Below are positions 30,648 to 38,961 of a DNA stretch of 41,930 nucleotides, in pieces. The DNA is from Chloroflexota bacterium (GTDB taxonomy: Bacteria; Chloroflexota; Dehalococcoidia; DSTF01; JACRBR01), in assembly GCA_028872875.1 (NCBI GenBank), contig JAGWOC010000024.1, forward strand, positions 1 through 41,930. Direction: 5' to 3'. Positions within the stretch are counted from its first letter, which is position 1. Each line of letters starts with the position of its first letter. The notes beneath the pieces were generated by a model, which saw only the letters and a program-made list of their open reading frames with translations, was not told where the DNA came from and made no database searches. Both the position numbers and the translations under genes were made by a program.

Positions 30648-31481
30648 GTGCGCGGACTGATGCACATGCCGCTGGTGGTCGTGGTCCTGCTCGTCGCCCT
30701 GCTAGCGCTGGCGACGGGTGTGCTCGCCGACAACACGGACCAGAGCAACAACGGCTCCCGCTACGCCTGGGGGGAGAACATCGGCTGGCTGAAGGCACGG
30801 CCGGCGAGCGAGGCCTACGCCGCCGGTGGCTCGGGCGTGCAGGTCACCGACACGGACGTGCTCGGCTACCTCTGGGGGGAGAACATCGGCTGGGTCAACC
30901 TCTCCTGCAAGAACGATGCGTCATGCGCGGGCCCGGCGGGGAACTGGGGTGTGAAGAACGACGGCGCCGGCCACCTCTCGGGCTACGCCTGGGGGGAGAA
31001 CGTCGGCTGGATCAACTTCTCATGCAGCAACGACGGTAGCTGCGGCACTGCGAACTTTGGCGTCACGATCGCCACGCCGGGACCGTACGACTACCTGGCG
31101 GACTGGGGCATCTTCCACGGCTACGCCTGGGCCGAGAACGTTGGCTGGATCAGCTTCAACTGCCAGAACGACAGCACGTGCGGGACGGCGCCCTACCAGG
31201 CGCAGAGCGGCTGGCCGAACAGCTCGGGCGATGGCTACACCGACGCGCAGCACATCGCGTTGAGCAAGGACCCGTTCACGTACTGCCCGATCATGCGGGC
31301 GGACGTCAACGGGAGCGGCACGGTGAACATCTTCGATCTCGCGAACGAGGCGCAGCACTACGGTCAGTTGATCCCGCCAGGGCCCGCGCGCGACGACCAG
31401 AACAGCGACCGGAAGATCAATATTTTCGATCTGGCATTGACCGCGCAGCAGTACGGCAAGTCCGTCACCGCATGCCCGTGA
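30648..31481 (+). CDS. Secreted WGEN-repeat protein with dockerin-like C-terminus
   Basis: A 277-aa exported protein. The N-terminus is a signal peptide (MPLVVVVLLVALLALATGVLA). Four imperfect repeats follow: YAWGENIGWLK, YLWGENIGWVNLSC, YAWGENVGWINFSC and YAWAENVGWISFNC, each later followed by N-D-x-S-C. The C-terminal 60 residues have two calcium-loop motifs like type I dockerin repeats (MRADVNGSGTVNIFDLANEA and DDQNSDRKINIFDLALTAQQ). Dockerins attach enzymes to cohesin scaffolds; alone they may just be a calcium-folded cell-surface domain. GTG start at 30648 with a strong GGAGG. It ends 27 bases before a perfect terminator. Confidence 0.75.
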   Translation: MRGLMHMPLVVVVLLVALLALATGVLADNTDQSNNGSRYAWGENIGWLKARPASEAYAAGGSGVQVTDTDVLGYLWGENIGWVNLSCKNDASCAGPAGNWGVKNDGAGHLSGYAWGENVGWINFSCSNDGSCGTANFGVTIATPGPYDYLADWGIFHGYAWAENVGWISFNCQNDSTCGTAPYQAQSGWPNSSGDGYTDAQHIALSKDPFTYCPIMRADVNGSGTVNIFDLANEAQHYGQLIPPGPARDDQNSDRKINIFDLALTAQQYGKSVTACP

Positions 31482-31508
31482 TCCGGCGTCCGGCGTAGAA
31501 GAACGCGC

Positions 31509-31543
31509 AGGAAGCGCCCGCCGATGGTTGGCGGGCGCTTCCT
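31509..31543. terminator. Strong bidirectional hairpin terminator
   Basis: AGGAAGCGCCCGCC (31509-31522) pairs perfectly with GGCGGGCGCTTCCT (31530-31543): 14 base pairs around a 7-base loop. It lies between the convergent genes at 30648-31481 and 31605-32132 and can serve both. There is no U tract. Confidence 0.75.
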
Positions 31544-31604
31544 GACGATCGGTCTCCGTGCGCGGTGCAGGGGTGGGAGGGGGTGCGCGCGCACGCGGTC
31601 GATG

Positions 31605-32132
31605 TTACGGCTTGTGCGCGTCCGACTCGCCGTGGGCGCCGGGCGTCGCGTGGGCGTGGGGCTGCTCCGTCGGCTCGGGCTGGCTCGTCGCCTCAGCCAC
31701 CTCGGTCGGCTCCACGGTCTTGCTGTTGTGCTCGTCCGGGCCGGGCGTCTTGTCGGCTTCGGGCGTCTCCGCGTTGTGGATGGCCTGGCACGGCACGTTC
31801 ACCTGCACGCCGGCCGGCGTCGTCTTGACGGCGGTGTCGCCGCGCTCGCAGGCGCCGGGCGTCTCCGCCATGTCGTGCGCGGGGTTCGTCGTCGGGATGC
31901 CGTGCACCTCGCCCGGCGTTGGCGTCGAGGGCGGTGCCGGCGTGTTGGTCGCGCCAACCTGGCTCGTGGCCGTCGGCGATGCGTCGAGCGAGGCCAGGAT
32001 GATGCCGTGCGCCTGTCCGGGCAGCTTGTCCTGGGCCGCGAAGGTGCCCACTGCCGCCCCGCTGGCGAGGACCGCGACCGCGATGCCCAGAGCGACCTTG
32101 TGCGTCGCAAGGAGTGCCGTAAGGATGTTCAT
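31605..32132 (-). CDS. Exported or anchored Pro/Thr/Glu-rich protein
   Basis: A 175-aa protein. The N-terminus (LLATHKVALGIAVAVLASGA then AVGTFAAQDKLPGQ) is a signal peptide or single anchor. The rest is low-complexity and rich in Thr, Pro, Glu and His (PTATSQVGATNTPAPPSTPT, later PEPTEQPHAHATPGAHGE), with one disulfide-capable pair (GACERGD and VNVPCQA). No catalytic domain is visible. It may be a surface linker or metal-binding protein. The start at 32132 follows AGAGGTG by nine bases; the GTG at 32141 is an alternative. Confidence 0.55.
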   Translation of the reverse strand: MNILTALLATHKVALGIAVAVLASGAAVGTFAAQDKLPGQAHGIILASLDASPTATSQVGATNTPAPPSTPTPGEVHGIPTTNPAHDMAETPGACERGDTAVKTTPAGVQVNVPCQAIHNAETPEADKTPGPDEHNSKTVEPTEVAEATSQPEPTEQPHAHATPGAHGESDAHKP

Positions 32133-32515
32133 CGTGTTCACCTCTTTTCACCCCGCCTAACGGACGCGAACCGCAGAAAGTGACGCCCTGTCATTCCGGG
32201 CGGGCACATTCCCGGTCGTCGGTTTCTCGCTGGTCAGGGCGGGAGGCAGAGGTCGCGGGGCGGCTCATCGTCGCCAGCAGCACGACGAGGATCCTGCATG
32301 GCGGTGCTGTGATAGCGGGGCCCGGCGTACGCAGCGGGGATGCACATGCTGGTGTTCGCCATCAGGACGCACGACGTGGCCTCGGTGGGCGGCAACGACC
32401 GCATCAAGGTCGGCGGCATGCGCTGCCGCGTGCGCCGGCGCCGGTGTGTTGGTGGTGCTGCGTACACGCCGCGGCGGTACGTGATCGGACGACGCGGCGG
32501 GCGCGGTTGCGCGCC
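32133..32515. other. Gap without a supported gene
   Basis: This 383-base stretch lies between two minus-strand genes. A 77-codon open frame on the minus strand (32467-32234) has no coding character. GC-rich direct and inverted bits are present (GCGCTGCCGCGTGCGCCGGC near 32420), but I see no RNA gene or clear promoter. Confidence 0.5.
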
Positions 32516-32914
32516 TTATCCGACGAACGAGGCGATCTGCTTCGCGATCTGACCCTCGATGTGCAGGTTCCAGGCCATCTCCGGCACGTCCACGAGGATG
32601 AAGAGGCTCGACAGCAGGAGGGTCTCGACCACCGCGACACCGAGGTGCTCGATCCACTTCCCGACCCCGATGCGGACGGTGAAGTTGTCCGGCTCGCCGT
32701 CGATGAGGATCGTCATCGCCCGGTCAGCCACGATGACGGCGCTCAGGAAGCCGCCCTTCTTCGCCTGGATCACCGTGCCATGGGTGCTCGGCACGGATGT
32801 CTGTACCTCGAACCCGTCGTCCTTCAGGTACGCTTCGATCTTGCCGGCCAGCCCGGCGAGGTCCGTGTGCTTGTTTTCGAAGTGCTGAACTGATTCGCCG
32901 ATCGCCACGGTCAT
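32516..32914 (-). CDS. Unknown protein with one C-terminal membrane segment
   Basis: A 132-aa protein. The first part is helical and charged (HFENKHTDLAGLAGKIEAYL) and then beta-rich (VQTSVPSTHGTVIQAKKGGF, TILIDGEPDNFTVRIGVGKW). The C-terminal part has one hydrophobic segment (LGVAVVETLLLSSLFILVDV) and a short tail. I know no family. GGAGG lies only one base before the ATG at 32914, inside a 3-codon ORF (ATG-GAG-GCA-TGA, 32922-32911) that overlaps the start. A longer start at 32983 would add 23 residues. It stands alone, between the Pro/Thr/Glu-rich gene and tRNA-Lys. Confidence 0.5.
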   Translation of the reverse strand: MTVAIGESVQHFENKHTDLAGLAGKIEAYLKDDGFEVQTSVPSTHGTVIQAKKGGFLSAVIVADRAMTILIDGEPDNFTVRIGVGKWIEHLGVAVVETLLLSSLFILVDVPEMAWNLHIEGQIAKQIASFVG

Positions 32915-33153
32915 GCCTCCATGCTGCTGATGCGGTACGTCCTGAAGGGTACGCACTACCGATGAAGCGAGCAACGGGAGCATGATGGATCTTGCGCGTC
33001 ACGCCGCCCCGCGAGGGCAAGATTGGCCCATGGCGGGCGTGCTCCGGCGCTGTGCGTGAACGAGTCCGATGCGCCGATTGGAAGCGGCCATCCTCACCGA
33101 GCGCGCGGCGTCCTCTCCGCGCCTCCAAGCTCGAACCTCTCACGCCCGGACAG

Positions 33154-33230
33154 TGGTGGGCCCTCAGGGATTCGAACCCTGGACCGACGGATTAAAAGTC
33201 CGCTGCTCTGCCAGACTGAGCTAAGGGCCC
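33154..33230 (-). tRNA. tRNA-Lys (UUU anticodon)
   Basis: On the minus strand a complete cloverleaf: acceptor GGGCCCT pairing with AGGGCCC, D arm with TTAGCTCAGTCTGGCAGAGC, anticodon arm CGGACTTTTAATCCG with anticodon TTT, and T arm CCAGGGTTCGAATCCCTGAG. The 3' CCA is encoded (33156-33154). It stands alone. Forward-strand open frames across it are artefacts. Confidence 0.95.
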
Positions 33231-33315
33231 ACGCCCGCAGTGTAGTCGGCGGCGTCGGCGAGGGCACGGCGGGGGATGTCAGTGTGGACGCGCGCCGGCC
33301 GTCCGGCGTTCGCCG

Positions 33316-34764
33316 CTACTGTCCCGGGCTCGTCGAGGGCGTCGCGGTGGGCGTCGCGGTCGGCGTGGGCGCGGGCGTCTGCACGGTGATGCTGTTCAGC
33401 ACGTAGAGCGGGATGTCCGCCAGCGAGCCGTACGTCGCCCGCAGCACGGCCGGGTCCACGACGAGCACGCTGCCATCGGGCTGCGTCATGCGCATCTGGA
33501 CCTCCTGGAAGTTGCCGTTCACCTGCTGGTACCAGTACATGTCGCCGTTGCGCGAATTCAGGATGATCAGCGACGTCGCATCGACGTTCGACAGGTGCAC
33601 CAGCGTCGGCACGGGCGCCGCGTAGTCGATGCCCGCCAGGTGCCAGCCGTCGACCTCGGACGGGATCAGCGCCGAGATGTAGCCGACGACGATCCGCTTC
33701 CACAGCACGCCCAGGTCGCTGCCGACCGGGGTCGCGCCGACGTTCAGCGGGCGGCTCGCCGTGGGCGCGACGGGCGGCGTCGCCGGCGGCGCGGGCGCCG
33801 TTGCGGTCGGCGGCGCAGCGCCGGGCGTCTCCGACGCGCCCGGGCCAGGGGTCGCCGAGGGCTGGGGCGTGTCCGTCGGCTGCGGCGTCGGCGTCAGGAG
33901 CACCGTGCCCTTCATCACGCTGGGCCGGGTCTTGACGATCGCCACCGTGGCAACGCGCAACGCATCCTGAGAGACGCCGACGGCGTCCGCGAGCGCGGGT
34001 CCGGCGCCCGGCGCCACGTACGGCGCCGCCTGCTGCAGGACGAGGTTCGACTTCTCGGAGACGGCCTGCAGCTTCGCCAGATCGTTCGCGTCCCAACCAC
34101 CGTTACTGGCGTCGCGGACGAGTGCCGACGTCTGCTGCGCGAGCCGCTGGAGCTCGGCGCTGTCGATTCGCTGGCCGTGCTGCGCCAACTGCTGGATCTC
34201 GCGCATGCGCTCGGCGGTGATGTCGAGCTTGACGCTGCGCCGGTCATCCTTCGTGAAGGCCAGCGCCAGCCGGATGCGCTCGGTCTCGAGCTTCACCGGA
34301 TAGTTCCAGTCGCCGGGCAGGGCGCGCCCCGCCGATGCCACCGCGTAGGTCGAGAAGGAGAAGAACAGGAGCAGCACGGCCGCCATGCCGGCGAGCGCCC
34401 GCGAGCCGGGCAGGAGCCGGCGGTGATCCGGCCGCCGCGCGAACTGGCCATCGCGCCGCATGCGGTGCGCCGCCATCAGGAAGCGCACGCGCGCCGCCGC
34501 GAAGAACGACGGCGAGGGCTCGATGTCGTACGCCTCCGCGAGCGGCTTGCCGCTCGCCACCAGGAAGCGCGCCCGCGCGCGCGCGGCGAACGCGCGCCGC
34601 GGCGCCGTGCCGGCGTACGCCTGCCGGACGGCGGCGACGGCGGCGAGCCTCGGGCGCAGCGCATCGGCGTGCCGCGGGTACTGCCGCAGACACTCGTCGA
34701 CCGTCCAGCGGCCCTCACGGAGCGCGTCGAGGCAGATCTCGAGGGCGCGATCGAAGTCGCTCAT
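33316..34764 (-). CDS. Membrane anti-sigma-like protein with DUF5667
   Basis: A 482-aa protein. The cytoplasmic N-terminus (about 1-120) begins ALEICLDALREGRWTVDECL, a helical anti-sigma-like segment. One membrane helix follows (ALAGMAAVLLLFFSFSTYAV). Outside it carries a DUF5667-type helical domain (GDWNYPVKLETERIRLALAF, SVKLDITAERMREIQQLAQH), a Pro/Thr-rich linker of about 60 residues and a C-terminal beta domain with YWYQQVNGNFQEVQMRM. It starts in an ATGA overlap with the stop of the ECF sigma gene, so the two are coupled; this pairing is the usual sign of an anti-sigma factor. The signal it senses is unknown. Confidence 0.8.
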   Translation of the reverse strand: MSDFDRALEICLDALREGRWTVDECLRQYPRHADALRPRLAAVAAVRQAYAGTAPRRAFAARARARFLVASGKPLAEAYDIEPSPSFFAAARVRFLMAAHRMRRDGQFARRPDHRRLLPGSRALAGMAAVLLLFFSFSTYAVASAGRALPGDWNYPVKLETERIRLALAFTKDDRRSVKLDITAERMREIQQLAQHGQRIDSAELQRLAQQTSALVRDASNGGWDANDLAKLQAVSEKSNLVLQQAAPYVAPGAGPALADAVGVSQDALRVATVAIVKTRPSVMKGTVLLTPTPQPTDTPQPSATPGPGASETPGAAPPTATAPAPPATPPVAPTASRPLNVGATPVGSDLGVLWKRIVVGYISALIPSEVDGWHLAGIDYAAPVPTLVHLSNVDATSLIILNSRNGDMYWYQQVNGNFQEVQMRMTQPDGSVLVVDPAVLRATYGSLADIPLYVLNSITVQTPAPTPTATPTATPSTSPGQ

Positions 34765-35399
34765 GGCCGGCTCACCGCATCCGCTCCGGACCCGTCCGGG
34801 ATCAGCATCTTCTGCAGTTTCCCGACGGCCTTGTGCTGCAGCGCCTTGATGTTGCCCTCGCGCTTGCCGAGGACCTTCGCCGTATCCGAGATCGATAGCC
34901 CGACAGCGAAGCGCAGGGCGATCACCTCACGCTGGGCGTCGGGCAGCAGCGCGGCCGCGCGCTGGACCTCTTGGAGCGTCACGCGTTCTTCGACGGCGGC
35001 CGCGAAGTCGCCACGCGCGTCGATCAGCTCCTCCGGGATCTCGGACGTCGGGCCGCCGCGCTGTGCCGTGCGCCGGAAGTGCGTGGCGACATGGTTGTGG
35101 GCGATGCGGAAGATCCAGGACGAGAACGGCACGTCCTTCCAGCGGAAGTCTCCGATCGCGCCGAGCATCTTCAAGAACACCTCTTCCGTCAGGTCTTCGG
35201 CCTCCGCGATGTTCCCGATCCGCGCGAGCGCGTAGCGGTACACACGCGGCATGTACCAGTCGTACAGGTCGGCGAGCGCCTGCTGGTCGCCGGTGCGGGC
35301 GCGGTCGACCGCCGCCCGCTCGACGTCCGCCGGGACGCCCGCTGGGGCCTGCGGGCCCGCCCGGGATACCTCGCGATCGAACGAAGGGATCAGGGACAT
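34761..35399 (-). CDS. ECF-type RNA polymerase sigma factor
   Basis: A 212-aa sigma-70 family factor of the ECF group with regions 2 and 4 only. Region 2: QQALADLYDWYMPRVYRYAL, NIAEAEDLTEEVFLKMLGAI, VPFSSWIFRIAHNHVATHFR. Region 4: LPDAQREVIALRFAVGLSIS and DTAKVLGKREGNIKALQHKA, a clear helix-turn-helix. I chose the ATG at 35399 because it begins close to the conserved part; the GTG at 35432 is the alternative and neither has a perfect ribosome site. Its stop overlaps the start of the anti-sigma-like gene. A promoter-like pair upstream suggests self-regulation. Confidence 0.93.
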   Translation of the reverse strand: MSLIPSFDREVSRAGPQAPAGVPADVERAAVDRARTGDQQALADLYDWYMPRVYRYALARIGNIAEAEDLTEEVFLKMLGAIGDFRWKDVPFSSWIFRIAHNHVATHFRRTAQRGGPTSEIPEELIDARGDFAAAVEERVTLQEVQRAAALLPDAQREVIALRFAVGLSISDTAKVLGKREGNIKALQHKAVGKLQKMLIPDGSGADAVSRP

Positions 35400-35449
35400 A
35401 CGCCCACCATCCCGCTGGTCGGCCCCGGCCACAGGCGCACAGCACCCTT

Positions 35450-35481
35450 GGTAGAACGCTCCATCATCTCAAAAGGTTAAC
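35450..35481 (-). promoter_or_regulatory. ECF-like promoter upstream of the sigma gene
   Basis: On the minus strand GTTAACC (35481-35475), 16 bases, then CGTTCTACC (35458-35450). The AACC-N16-CGTT geometry is that of many ECF promoters, so the sigma factor may activate its own operon. Confidence 0.4.
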
Positions 35482-35535
35482 ACCATCCCCCTGTCCCGTG
35501 CCGGGCTTGACAGCCGGGGCCCCGGCCCCTGCCGT

Positions 35536-38193
35536 TCAGCGGGGGAGCTCCGGCGCGCCGGGCTGCCAGCGGCGCAGGGCCTCGCGGACCTGCGTGTAGA
35601 GCCTCGGCTCGGCCTGCTGCCAGCCTCCGGGGATCAGCGGCACCACGGGCGAGACCCGGTCGTTCTTCATGCGGTAGTAGAGGATGGAGATGAGGTCAGC
35701 CTGCTGCGCGGCGCCGCCGGCGGCGACGAGCGCACGCAGACGCGCCGCGACATCGGCGGGCACCTGGCCGGCGGGGTACGACTCCCCGAGCAGCAGCAGC
35801 GACTCGGGCTCCTGGAGCTGGCCGCCGATCACCCACTGGCGCCGCGCCTGGGCGATCTGCCCCTTGGCCTGGTACCAGCGCCCCAGCTCGGTGCGCGCCG
35901 GCCCGAAGTCGGGCTGGCGCCGCACCGCGGCCTCGAGGTGCGCGAACGCATCGGCGAAGTTGCCCTGCTGCATCAGGATCTGCGCGAGCGCGACGCGCTG
36001 GGTCAGGTTGTTCGGGTCGCTGAACACGAGGAGGCGGCAGCCATCGGCATCGGCGACAAGGCCGGCGAGCGACGACGACGGCTCCGCCGCGTGGGCGGCG
36101 ACGAGGTACGCGCCGTGCGTGCAGGGGTTGATGCCGAGCGATGACCGGGCGAGGATCTCGCCGAAGTGGGCGCGGCGGAACGCCGTCTGCTGCCAGAACG
36201 TCGCGTCGGCCAGCGAGGCGTTGATCGAGACGGCCTGCGCGTAGGTATTGATCGCGTCTTCCTGGCGGCCGAGATCCTCGTACACCTCGCCCACCATGAG
36301 CACCGGCTGGACGTGGTCGCGGGCGATGAAGCGCGTCTTCGCCGCCTCGGCCGCGGCGGCGTCCGCGTGCCCGGCGAGCTGGTAGGCGCGGGCGAGGTCG
36401 GCGTGCGCCAGGTCGCTGCGCGGGTCGAGCGCGACGGCGCGCCGCAGGTGCACGACGGCGGCGGCGATGAGCGCGCTGTCGTGCCTGCCGGACTCCTCGT
36501 ACGCCGTCGCCTGCATCTGCCCGAGCTGGAGCTGGTAGACCATCATGCTCGTGTCGGCGTTGACCGCGTCCTGCATCTCGGCGATCGCCTGCGCGCCGGC
36601 GCCCGGGTGCTGCGGATCGCCGCGCTGGTTGAAGTGCTCCATCGCGAGCCAGTAGTCATGGTGTGCGGCGTCGATGCGGTACCAGCCGAGGAAGGGCACG
36701 ACCATCAGCGCCAGCAGCGCGACGCGCGGCGCACGCGGTGCGAGACGGCGCGCCAGACGGGCCGCACGGCCGTCGATGCGCGTCGCGCCACCGGTGGCCG
36801 CCGCGCGCGCCGGCCGTTCGAGGTAGTTGCGCGCGATGATCGCGCCGACGAGGGCGAGCGCGATCGCCGGCGCTTTCCAGATATTTCCCGCATCGACGAT
36901 GTTGTGCACGCCGAAGCCGATCAGGGCTGCGGCGCAGGCCACCGCCAGCAGCCGCTGCTCCACCGCACCCTCGCGCCACGTGCGATACAGCATGTAGCCC
37001 GCCGCCGCGACGACCGCGGCCAGGGCGGCGATGCCGAGCAGGCCCGTGTCGTCGGCGAGCTGGAGGAAGCCGTTGTGCGCGTGCAGCGTGTGCACCGGGA
37101 ACTTGCCGCTGTACTGGTTGTAGAGCAGGCCGAAGCTGTTCGGCCCGGCACCCGTCCAGAGATGGTCGCGGAAGATGTGCCAGCCGGTGCTCCAGGCATC
37201 CTCGCGCGGCGACAGCGAGCTGCGGAAGAGCCAGCCCGGGCGCGTCGACGACCGCGCCAGGAACGCCAGCGTGCCGAAGGCGACGAGCGCGAGCGCGCCG
37301 CCGATCGCGGCGACGGCGGTCGGCGTCAGGCCGCGCGGGAGAACGTCGCCCCAGCGGAGCGGCCTGCCCGCCCGCTCCTGTTCGGCGACGCGCATCGTGA
37401 GCCAGGCACCGGCGATGGCCAGCGCGATGCCCGTGGCGGCGCCGGCCCAGCCACCGCGCGACAGCGTCAGGAAGAGCGCCATCGCGCCGACGACCACGCC
37501 GCCCGCCGCGGCCACGCGCTCCCATCGCGACGGCGCGCGGTACACCGTCAGCGTGTAGAACGGCATGGCGAGCACGAGCAGCATCGCCAGGATGTTCGGG
37601 TTGTCGCTGACGTCGTGCACACGTGGCACCGTCGGCGGAAAGATGTTACTCGCGTGCAGGCCCTCGACGCTGCGCGTCAGCCGGAGATAATCAGCGTAGT
37701 CGTTGCCGACGACCCAGAGCGCGTAGAGCGAGAGCGCGGCGCCCACCAGCATCAGCGCGCGGGCGAGCTGCTGCGCGGTCAGGCCCGGCAGCCCGGAGAG
37801 CGCGTAGAAGACGATGATCGCCGCCCCTACCATGAGCGTCTGTTCGAGGCTCACGCGCCAGTACAGCGACGTGTACGTCGCGACGGCGTAGGCGGCGATG
37901 AAGCCCAGCAGCGCGAGGTCGAGCGGCGTCCCGCCCGGCAGGCGGCGCGACGCCGCGAGCCAGACGACGTATACGGCGGCGAGCGCGCCGATGAGGATGT
38001 GCAGCGTCACCGTGCGCGGGTACACCTCGAGGGTGAGCTGCGGCATGCCGGTGAACAGGAAGTAGCCGATCCAGCCGCCGGCCACGACGAGCGCGGCGCC
38101 GCGGCCTATGCGCTGCCAGCCTTGCGACCCGTCCGCGTTGACGGCGCGATCCGCGGCCGCAGCGGCCCCGCGCGCGCCGGCGAGATCGCTCAT
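35536..38193 (-). CDS. O-antigen ligase/polymerase-like membrane protein with TPR tail
   Basis: An 885-aa protein. The first ~460 residues hold about a dozen membrane helices (ALVVAGGWIGYFLFTGMPQL, LHILIGALAAVYVVWLAASR and more). The large periplasmic loop of the Wzy_C family follows (SSLSPREDAWSTGWHIFRDH, LWTGAGPNSFGLLYNQYSG, HTLHAHNGFLQLADDTGLLG), with the conserved R and H residues. The C-terminal ~330 residues are TPR-like helices (DLAHADLARAYQLAGHADAA, YEDLGRQEDAINTYAQAVSI, FADAFAHLEAAVRRQPDFGP). It probably ligates or polymerises surface glycans. The ATG at 38193 has no ribosome site but overlaps the stop of a 21-codon ORF that does; see 38190-38255. Confidence 0.85.
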   Translation of the reverse strand: MSDLAGARGAAAAADRAVNADGSQGWQRIGRGAALVVAGGWIGYFLFTGMPQLTLEVYPRTVTLHILIGALAAVYVVWLAASRRLPGGTPLDLALLGFIAAYAVATYTSLYWRVSLEQTLMVGAAIIVFYALSGLPGLTAQQLARALMLVGAALSLYALWVVGNDYADYLRLTRSVEGLHASNIFPPTVPRVHDVSDNPNILAMLLVLAMPFYTLTVYRAPSRWERVAAAGGVVVGAMALFLTLSRGGWAGAATGIALAIAGAWLTMRVAEQERAGRPLRWGDVLPRGLTPTAVAAIGGALALVAFGTLAFLARSSTRPGWLFRSSLSPREDAWSTGWHIFRDHLWTGAGPNSFGLLYNQYSGKFPVHTLHAHNGFLQLADDTGLLGIAALAAVVAAAGYMLYRTWREGAVEQRLLAVACAAALIGFGVHNIVDAGNIWKAPAIALALVGAIIARNYLERPARAAATGGATRIDGRAARLARRLAPRAPRVALLALMVVPFLGWYRIDAAHHDYWLAMEHFNQRGDPQHPGAGAQAIAEMQDAVNADTSMMVYQLQLGQMQATAYEESGRHDSALIAAAVVHLRRAVALDPRSDLAHADLARAYQLAGHADAAAAEAAKTRFIARDHVQPVLMVGEVYEDLGRQEDAINTYAQAVSINASLADATFWQQTAFRRAHFGEILARSSLGINPCTHGAYLVAAHAAEPSSSLAGLVADADGCRLLVFSDPNNLTQRVALAQILMQQGNFADAFAHLEAAVRRQPDFGPARTELGRWYQAKGQIAQARRQWVIGGQLQEPESLLLLGESYPAGQVPADVAARLRALVAAGGAAQQADLISILYYRMKNDRVSPVVPLIPGGWQQAEPRLYTQVREALRRWQPGAPELPR

Positions 38194-38255
38194 CGAAGCG
38201 CCGATGCGCCCCGGCGCGTGCCGCGTATCGGGTGGGGTGGGCGATGCGGGGTCAT
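38190..38255 (-). other. 21-codon leader ORF coupled to the O-antigen-ligase gene
   Basis: From the ATG at 38255 a frame encodes MTPHRPPHPIRGTRRGASAL-R and stops at a TGA (38192-38190) that overlaps the ATG of the main gene (CGATGAGC). GAGGAG lies about 11 bases upstream of the leader ATG, while the main ATG has none. The peptide is basic and has no recognisable motif. Translational coupling is the simplest reading. Confidence 0.4.
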
Positions 38256-38283
38256 GCGTGGCGGGCTCCTCGCAAATCGCCGA

Positions 38284-38289
38284 ATTGTA
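38284..38289 (-). promoter_or_regulatory. -10 box upstream of the leader ORF
   Basis: TACAAT on the minus strand, 28 bases before the leader ATG at 38255. This gives a short leader that contains the GAGGAG site. Confidence 0.4.
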
Positions 38290-38354
38290 GCACGGCCCAT
38301 CGGCGGCGCCGCGTGCCGGCGTCACGTGCCGGAAGGTGTCGTTGGCGGTGGAAG

Positions 38355-38393
38355 ACGACAGGCGACAGGCAACAGCCGGCAGACAGCAGAGAG
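38355..38393. repeat. GACAGGC/CAGACAGCAGA tandem repeat
   Basis: GACGACAGGCGACAGGCAAC then AGCCGGCAGACAGCAGAGA. It is related to the longer CAGACA repeat at 9471-9588 and lies in the divergent gap before the DUF192 gene. Confidence 0.7.
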
Positions 38394-38412
38394 GCTGCGG
38401 GCGGCCGCGCGG

Positions 38413-38418
38413 TACCAT
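38413..38418 (+). promoter_or_regulatory. -10 box of the DUF192 lipoprotein gene
   Basis: TACCAT, six bases before the GTG at 38425. Confidence 0.4.
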
Positions 38419-38424
38419 CAGCCC

Positions 38425-38961
38425 GTGAAGCATCGGCCTGCCGCCGCCGTCGTGTTGCTTGCGGCGCTCGCGCTCGCTGGCTGCGGCGGCTCATCGGCGC
38501 CAATGTCGACGCCGGCGGTGCAGCCGCATCCGACATCGCCCGCGGGGCTGCCGACGACGACGCTGCGCGTGGCCGGGCACACGATCGCGGTGGAGGTCGC
38601 CGCCGACGAAGCGTCGCGGGAGCGCGGGCTCTCGGGCCGCGCCGCGCTGCCGCCGGACGCCGGCATGCTCTTCGACATGGGACAGGTGATGACGCCGCGG
38701 TTCTGGATGAAGGAGATGCGCTTCGCGCTCGACCTCGTCTGGATCGGCGCGGACAAGCGGGTCGCCGGCGTGTCGGCGGATGTGCCGCCGCAGCCGGGCG
38801 TGCCGGACAGCGGGCTCCGGCTCTACGCCTCGCCGGCGCCGGTGCGCTACGTGCTCGAGGTGAACGCAGGCGCCGCACAGCGGCTCGGGCTGCGCCAGGG
38901 GGCGCAGGTGGCGTTCGACCTGCCGCCCCCGGCGCTCACGGCGACGCCCGCGGCGCGCTGA
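38425..38961 (+). CDS. DUF192 family lipoprotein
   Basis: A 178-aa lipoprotein. The GTG-started N-terminus has a basic start (KHRPAAA), a hydrophobic core and the lipobox LALAGC (Cys at residue 20). After a Pro/Thr linker comes the DUF192 domain: VAADEASRERGLSGRAALPP, GMLFDMGQVMTPRFWMKEMR and FALDLVWIGADKRVAGVSAD, ending in the conserved VLEVNAGAAQRLGLRQGAQV. The family's function is unknown. The gene has leaderless spacing. Its 3' end overlaps the convergent GDPD gene by 26 bases. Confidence 0.85.
   Translation: MKHRPAAAVVLLAALALAGCGGSSAPMSTPAVQPHPTSPAGLPTTTLRVAGHTIAVEVAADEASRERGLSGRAALPPDAGMLFDMGQVMTPRFWMKEMRFALDLVWIGADKRVAGVSADVPPQPGVPDSGLRLYASPAPVRYVLEVNAGAAQRLGLRQGAQVAFDLPPPALTATPAAR

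Noticed and set aside
32234-32467. 77-codon open frame on the minus strand in the gap before the Pro/Thr/Glu-rich gene
   Set aside because: No ribosome site, no domain and no coding bias.
33023-33406. Open frames running across tRNA-Lys on the plus strand
   Set aside because: They translate the tRNA's complement (GIRTLDRRIKSPLLCQTELR), a classic spurious product.
36166-38961. 931-codon open frame antisense to the O-antigen-ligase gene
   Set aside because: Only its last part (from 38425) is a gene, the DUF192 lipoprotein; the rest is shadow.
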